Below, piece by piece: positions 41,401 to 47,400 of a stretch of 64,000 nucleotides of DNA. A program made the position numbers and the translations under genes. The DNA is from Bombyx mori (lineage: Eukaryota > Arthropoda > Insecta > Lepidoptera > Bombycidae), in the NCBI RefSeq assembly GCF_030269925.1, contig NC_085127.1, positions 7,075,501-7,139,500 on the forward strand. The letters run 5' to 3'. Within the stretch, counting starts at the first letter, position 1. Each line of letters starts with the position of its first letter. A model generated the notes under the pieces. That model saw nothing but the letters and a program-made list of their open reading frames with translations, was not told the origin of the DNA and did no database searches.

Positions 41401-44400
41401 TTTTAAGTAATTCAGCGGTAAATTTCACCTCTGACGATATTAAAACATCACAGCGGCTGTGCACCAGATTCGCTTTCCTAGTGAGCGTACAGTTTGCGAT
41501 ACTAAGCTAAAACGGAGAAAAGACTTCATTCTTAAGATAGACAGCGTCATTCATTTTGTGTATGCACTGTAGTACGAATCTAACATGGATTTAACCGTTT
41601 CTTCATGCGTCTTAGGTAAAATATCGGTGAAGTTTATCATAAAAATCAGTTGGTACTTCAGGGAAGAGCTCTGCCATAACACAATAAGCTTGAATGTGGT
41701 TTCAACTCAATCGTTGTTGATTGGGGGACGTGCTATGTTTGTCTTTACTATTTGACCAAAAGTTTAAAGGTTTGTCTACTTGTAGCATAAGATTTCGCGT
41801 ATTCCGTAACTAGGACGTGACAGAAGGTAATGCGAATTGAGCAATTTCAAGCGAAATTCTTTGATGACGGTTTATACTATGTAAATTAAAAGGTTATCTT
41901 AGTGATTTTTTATCATTAATATATCTCGAAAAGTGAAGAAGACGGGTTATAAAGAACAAGTTAGTTATGAAAAGAAAACTTTTGCCAGTGAAATCATATT
42001 ATACTCACAATCAGTATAATAATCTATGAATACATTACCAAGATCTCACTTCCTCAGCTTCCGCCATGTGTGAATTTTTATATATTCTAATGAGGTATCT
42101 ACTACTAACTTTACGTAACTTAACGGAGACATAATTAATGAGTTTTAAAAACACAACAATTACAGTGTCTACGTGTACCAAAACAAAATTTGATTTTTAA
42201 TAAAATGTATATATTTATTATAGCTAGTTCTTGAGTAATTTTCCATTATAACGTACACTTCAAAACCTATAAGTCTACTTGGATGAGTACCACAGGGAGG
42301 CATCAGATTTAAACGGGCAGTAATTTTTCACGAAACTAGAGATCGGTCTTGATAACAGCCAGTTCAGCTGATTCTCAAAGGACAGGTTACATATATGTCA
42401 CGCACGACGGACTATTTGTCAAAAATACGTCCATAATTCCTCCTCCCCAAAAAAGACCCTACAACCATCCATAATAGCATAATTTCGTTTAAGGCACGTC
42501 AGTCTGACCGGGTAAATACGTTCTCCCTTTTTCGACAGCAATGCTGTCTCAGCAACACTCTAAGACTTCGAATGAAGTATAACAGTTTTTGCAATTCTAT
42601 TAACCGAAATCATAGCACACTCACTTTCTAGTGAAGCTTTGGAAGGAGCTCAATACCAGGTGAGGCGTGACCCCTTTTGCTTATTTAAGTTAATGTACAG
42701 AAAAACAATCCTTTTACTTTTTTTTTTATATTTGATATTTCAAATTTGCTAGGGTTTCTGAGGCACACACAATCACAGTGAAACACATATACAGTGTAAT
42801 TCATACTTAAATCCAATATATTTATCAAATAGTTTTTTCATTTAACAGCAACTGTAAAACTACAAGGTTTAAGCTTATTATGTGGCAAATTATTAGGTAT
42901 TGAGTTTTGTAACTAATCAAGTATTATCCAGTACACATTATCTAGTAGAAAATGGCTTACTCCGTTTTATTTTGTCGGATTTTCGAAACAATTTCATTAT
43001 AATATTTCCCCAGATGGTTTTACTTACAGCCTTTTGTATCGAACACGACTGAACAAATTCAAAAACATCACTGTTTTTTTCTTTATTACATAATTTTTAT
43101 ACTTTTTATTATGTTACTTGATAAGTAATATTAACCTTAGGTACCTAAGCATTTAATATTCCCAATGCTTCTATTTCAAGTCTCAATAATTTTGGCTGTC
43201 TTACCATCTAGAAACCATGATTATTTTTAACTGCGCATTATGAGATACCAAGCTCACAATCCACTTTTTGTTGAGTTTATTTTATAGACAATACAACCCA
43301 ATGCAGCCACCTACTATGTGGAGGGATGGTGGAAGGAAGGTACAGACAGAGCGGTGGTATTCGCCGATGTGTTTACAATACAACTTACATGAAATGGCAG
43401 TGCAATAATCAGAGAACGCTGATTGGTTTGGTGAATCTCTTAATCGCTTTTTACGAAACCCACGAAAGAGGTGGGTGGTGATTTTCAAAAACAACCCTAA
43501 ACACGGCGTTTTACAGCACTGGTAGATGCTTATAATACTGTATTTCGTTTCACAGCAGAAACAGGAATCAAGATGGCATTTTTTTTTTTTTTTTTTTATT
43601 GCCCTTGTAGGCAGACGAGCATACGGCCCACCTGATGGTGAGTGGTTACCGTCGCCCATGGACTTCAATACGTCGTAAGCAACACTAATTAGAATCATTT
43701 ATAAAATCTGCAAATTGTACCTTAGATGATGTGCTCTTTTATTTGATTATTAGCTATGGTTTACTCTACTATAAACTTTTACTTAAGACCAAAGAAAATT
43801 CCCATATAAATGGAATTTTCTTTACTTTAATTTATGGATTATTTAGCCAATTGAGAGTAAGTTTTGTATAGTTATTAGCACATCAGGTACACTTTTCAAT
43901 AAGTTGTACAAGCATATTTACCAAATGTCTCAGTGTGCTATATTCACTCATATCTTTATAGTTCAATTGCTGTATACTTAATATAGTTTTCGCTGTAGTA
44001 TAATATAGTATAGTATATAGCCTTCATCACTTCAACAATTTGACATGTCAAAATTATTTATTTTATTCCTACATGTTTTAACTTGTTTCTTTGAACAAAG
44101 AAAAGTACAAAGTAATTACTAGTACTTACTTGTTATTAAAAAGTAAAATGATGCTTTATTGTAAACATAATCATATGAAACCGATCTTAACTGAGATAAA
44201 CAGTGGATAGACTCAAAGCTGTCTCTTGCTTATAACGAATAGATGGACAATTAAGAAACACGAAGTGAGGAGAGAAACAATGTTTTAGATTTGTATGATA
44301 AAAATTTAACATAGACATAAACATAACTCTATTATTTACTAAATTAGGGCTTAGTTGATGTAGGTCCCAAACCCTTGCGTCCACGTTGCAAAAAAAGGAC

Positions 44401-47400
44401 CGGACTTGTCGCTTCCGACCGTCGTGGTTACGATGCTCGGCAGCGACGACCCCCGGCAGGCGATGCGACTTCTGCGAGTCCACCATCTCGCGGAAATAGG
44501 TGGCGGATCGGGAGAGGGAGAGCTTTTCTTCCCTCTCGGCGTCGTACCGCCGCCGCCGACCCGGGAGTTGGAGGTTTGGCCCCTGTGAGGTGGCAGTCTC
44601 CTCCCGGTGATGGTCACGGGGCGAGTTAAGGGGGTTGGGCTGCCGCTAGCGTCACTAGCGCGCTGGGACCAGGAGGACGAGACGACGCGTCGGCGGCTGC
44701 GGCCCGTAATGCGGTCAGCATTGTCGTCGTCGCTGTAGTCGCCGAGCATACCGTGGAAGAGCAACCCGGTCGGTGGTGTATCGCACTCCGACCCGGCAGG
44801 CTGGTTCTGACCCAGCGGGGTATCCTGGAACACCAGCGGCATCGCCCGGGCGGCCTGGTAGGGCTGCCGTACCGCGGAGACCTACTTGGTCGTCGATTAC
44901 CGCCTCGACAACCCGTTGGTCGGGCTGGTGCTGCGAGTCTGGTTGTAGTCTTGACCACGGGAAACCCCTATTCTGGCCGGGTCTTGACCCAGAATGGAGA
45001 TCGGACGTCGGGTGTAAGAGTGCAGAGGAGTTTAGTGCGGTAGGGCCCTAAAAGTCCTTGGTGCCGCGGTCTGCTCGCAACATAAGCAGATCGTCAAGTC
45101 CACATACCCCGCGCGCCCCCTAGGCGCGGGGACCTCGTAGGAGGTTCTGCACCCGGACCGAAAAAAAAAAGCGGTCCCAAACCATTACACAATTGAAGTT
45201 TGAAGTGGAATTCTCTTAGTTTTATTAAGAATATTTAATAAAAAATTAGTAAAGAATATTTTACTACTCCCAAAATGCAGATTCATGTGCAATTGGAGCT
45301 GCATTTCAATTAAATTTAGTTTGTCAATCTCAAATTACACAGGTTTGGTAAAAATTACTAAAAATAAATTACTAAAAATGGCACAAACTGATTTTTTGCT
45401 TAGTTGGGTAAACATTTCTGAATAATAATTTTCAAATATAAGTGAGGATTCAGTTTGGACAGAGAGTGCTTTTGAAAATTGACCAATTTAGGTATCGATG
45501 ATGTAGTGGACATAATATGCCACTTGCTATGTCTTCAACTGTACAAACACAAAATTGTGATTATAAATTTCGTTCATACAAAACAGATAAGAAACATTTA
45601 ATATTTCCACTTCGTAGTAGTTGAAAGAAAATCAAGATTATAAGAATTTTAAGTGATTTCCTGTTTGTTACGCTCTACAGTAATCACAGTAGGCAAAACA
45701 ATAATTTAATGCATAACATCAACTAAAATGTACGAATATAAACTACATTATTTATGAAAATGAAGGCAAGTTACTGAAATATGGCTCAAAAGCATAGTCA
45801 CAGCACCTACATAATATAGATATTGTAGTCCTGGTAGCATGTTACTCCACTACGCTTCAAAACAATTTCACTATCTAGGCAGCGGATTGGCTCTGCTCCT
45901 GGCATTGCTGAAGTCCATGGGGACGGTAACCACTTAACATCAGGTGGGCCGTACGCTCGTCTGGTTACAAAAGGCAATAAAAAAAAACTATTAAATACTA
46001 AAAGCTTTATGGATTTTTGGAATATAACGCAAAGATGCATAGTGTAAATGTTACTTGGTGGTATAATAAAAATAATATACTTTAACAAATATCCAATAAA
46101 TCTTGGTTTCTCAATTTTGTGAAATGTGAATATCTTAAGGTAGACAGTTAAGGATGAAGCTTATATCAATAGACTGCAAATATAAAGCCAAACCTATAAA
46201 CAGCTTTAAAATCACTTGCGTGCAACTATTAAAAAAGCAAAATATTAACCAAAGGATTACAAATCTTAGAAATAGACAGTTTGGTAAAGAAGTAGAATCA
46301 TTACAATTGTTTCTATACATATACCTACTTCTATACACTATATTCCCTTTATGGATGAAGTCTGTAATCAATTTTGTTTCAACAACAAAGTGTGTTAAAT
46401 ATACTAAATCAATAATAAGCAATGGCATGACCCTTTGCATCTATCTGTATAAAATATTAGGATTGACATATTTATATTAGGGTTTCATTAATTTTTTCTA
46501 AAAAATTATATTCACATCTTGGAAACATAACTTTTTTAAAGCCACTTTAGTGAGGAAATTATTCATTTCCAATTTTATTAGAATTGGATATGTTAAGTAC
46601 TTACTTTGTTTATTTAAAATCAAGTAACAAAAATATATAAAATTAATTTATAATCATTTTGTGTTTTGATTGGCAACATTTATCCTCACTAATGGAGCTT
46701 TTCAGCATCATTATTGATAAAGACATAAAACCAATCAACCACTTTCAAAAAAATATTGAATCACATTAGTGTGCATTAAAACATTCCTTTTAAAAGTTGA
46801 CTGTGATATGTTAATAATTATATTCCATTAGCTAAAACAATTAAAAAAATTCAGTCATCCAACTCATGTCCTCATGGATTTTTTCTAAACAATGTTAAAT
46901 GTTACGCATTTCAGCATACAGTAGATGCTGCTGAAACAGCACTAGATTTAGTTTCAATCATGATTGCAGCTTTTACAACATTGTCTACAGATGTTTTGGA
47001 TTCTAGTTTAAAGTACCAATTCTATTTAATCACATTTATTTTTAAAAACTTGCATCATAGTAAAAACTATAATAATGATATACTATAAAGTTCTCTTTTT
47101 TAATAAACCTTGGTTAATTGAACTTTTGGTATGTTTATGCAAAATCTGATTTTTTTCACTTTCCCCATGCAATCTATTCACATTTAGTGTTATGATGGTG
47201 AATCAACTGATTATTTTTTAACTCTGAACTAAATTCAAGACAGTTTTCCACGAGATTACCAGAATATTCAGGTAATAAAAGTGGAACAAGGATAAATAGT
47301 CCAGTAGGGTCTAAAATTAATGCTATTTCCTATATAGAATCTATGGAATAATTGCATAATGGCATTAAAAGTTACTCTTGGTGTATTCCTCAGTTTTTAT

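Noticed and set aside
44351..44842. 163-codon minus-strand frame in GC-rich DNA
   Set aside because: It is antisense within a LINE 3' insertion, overlaps long frames on the other strand and has no recognisable domain.
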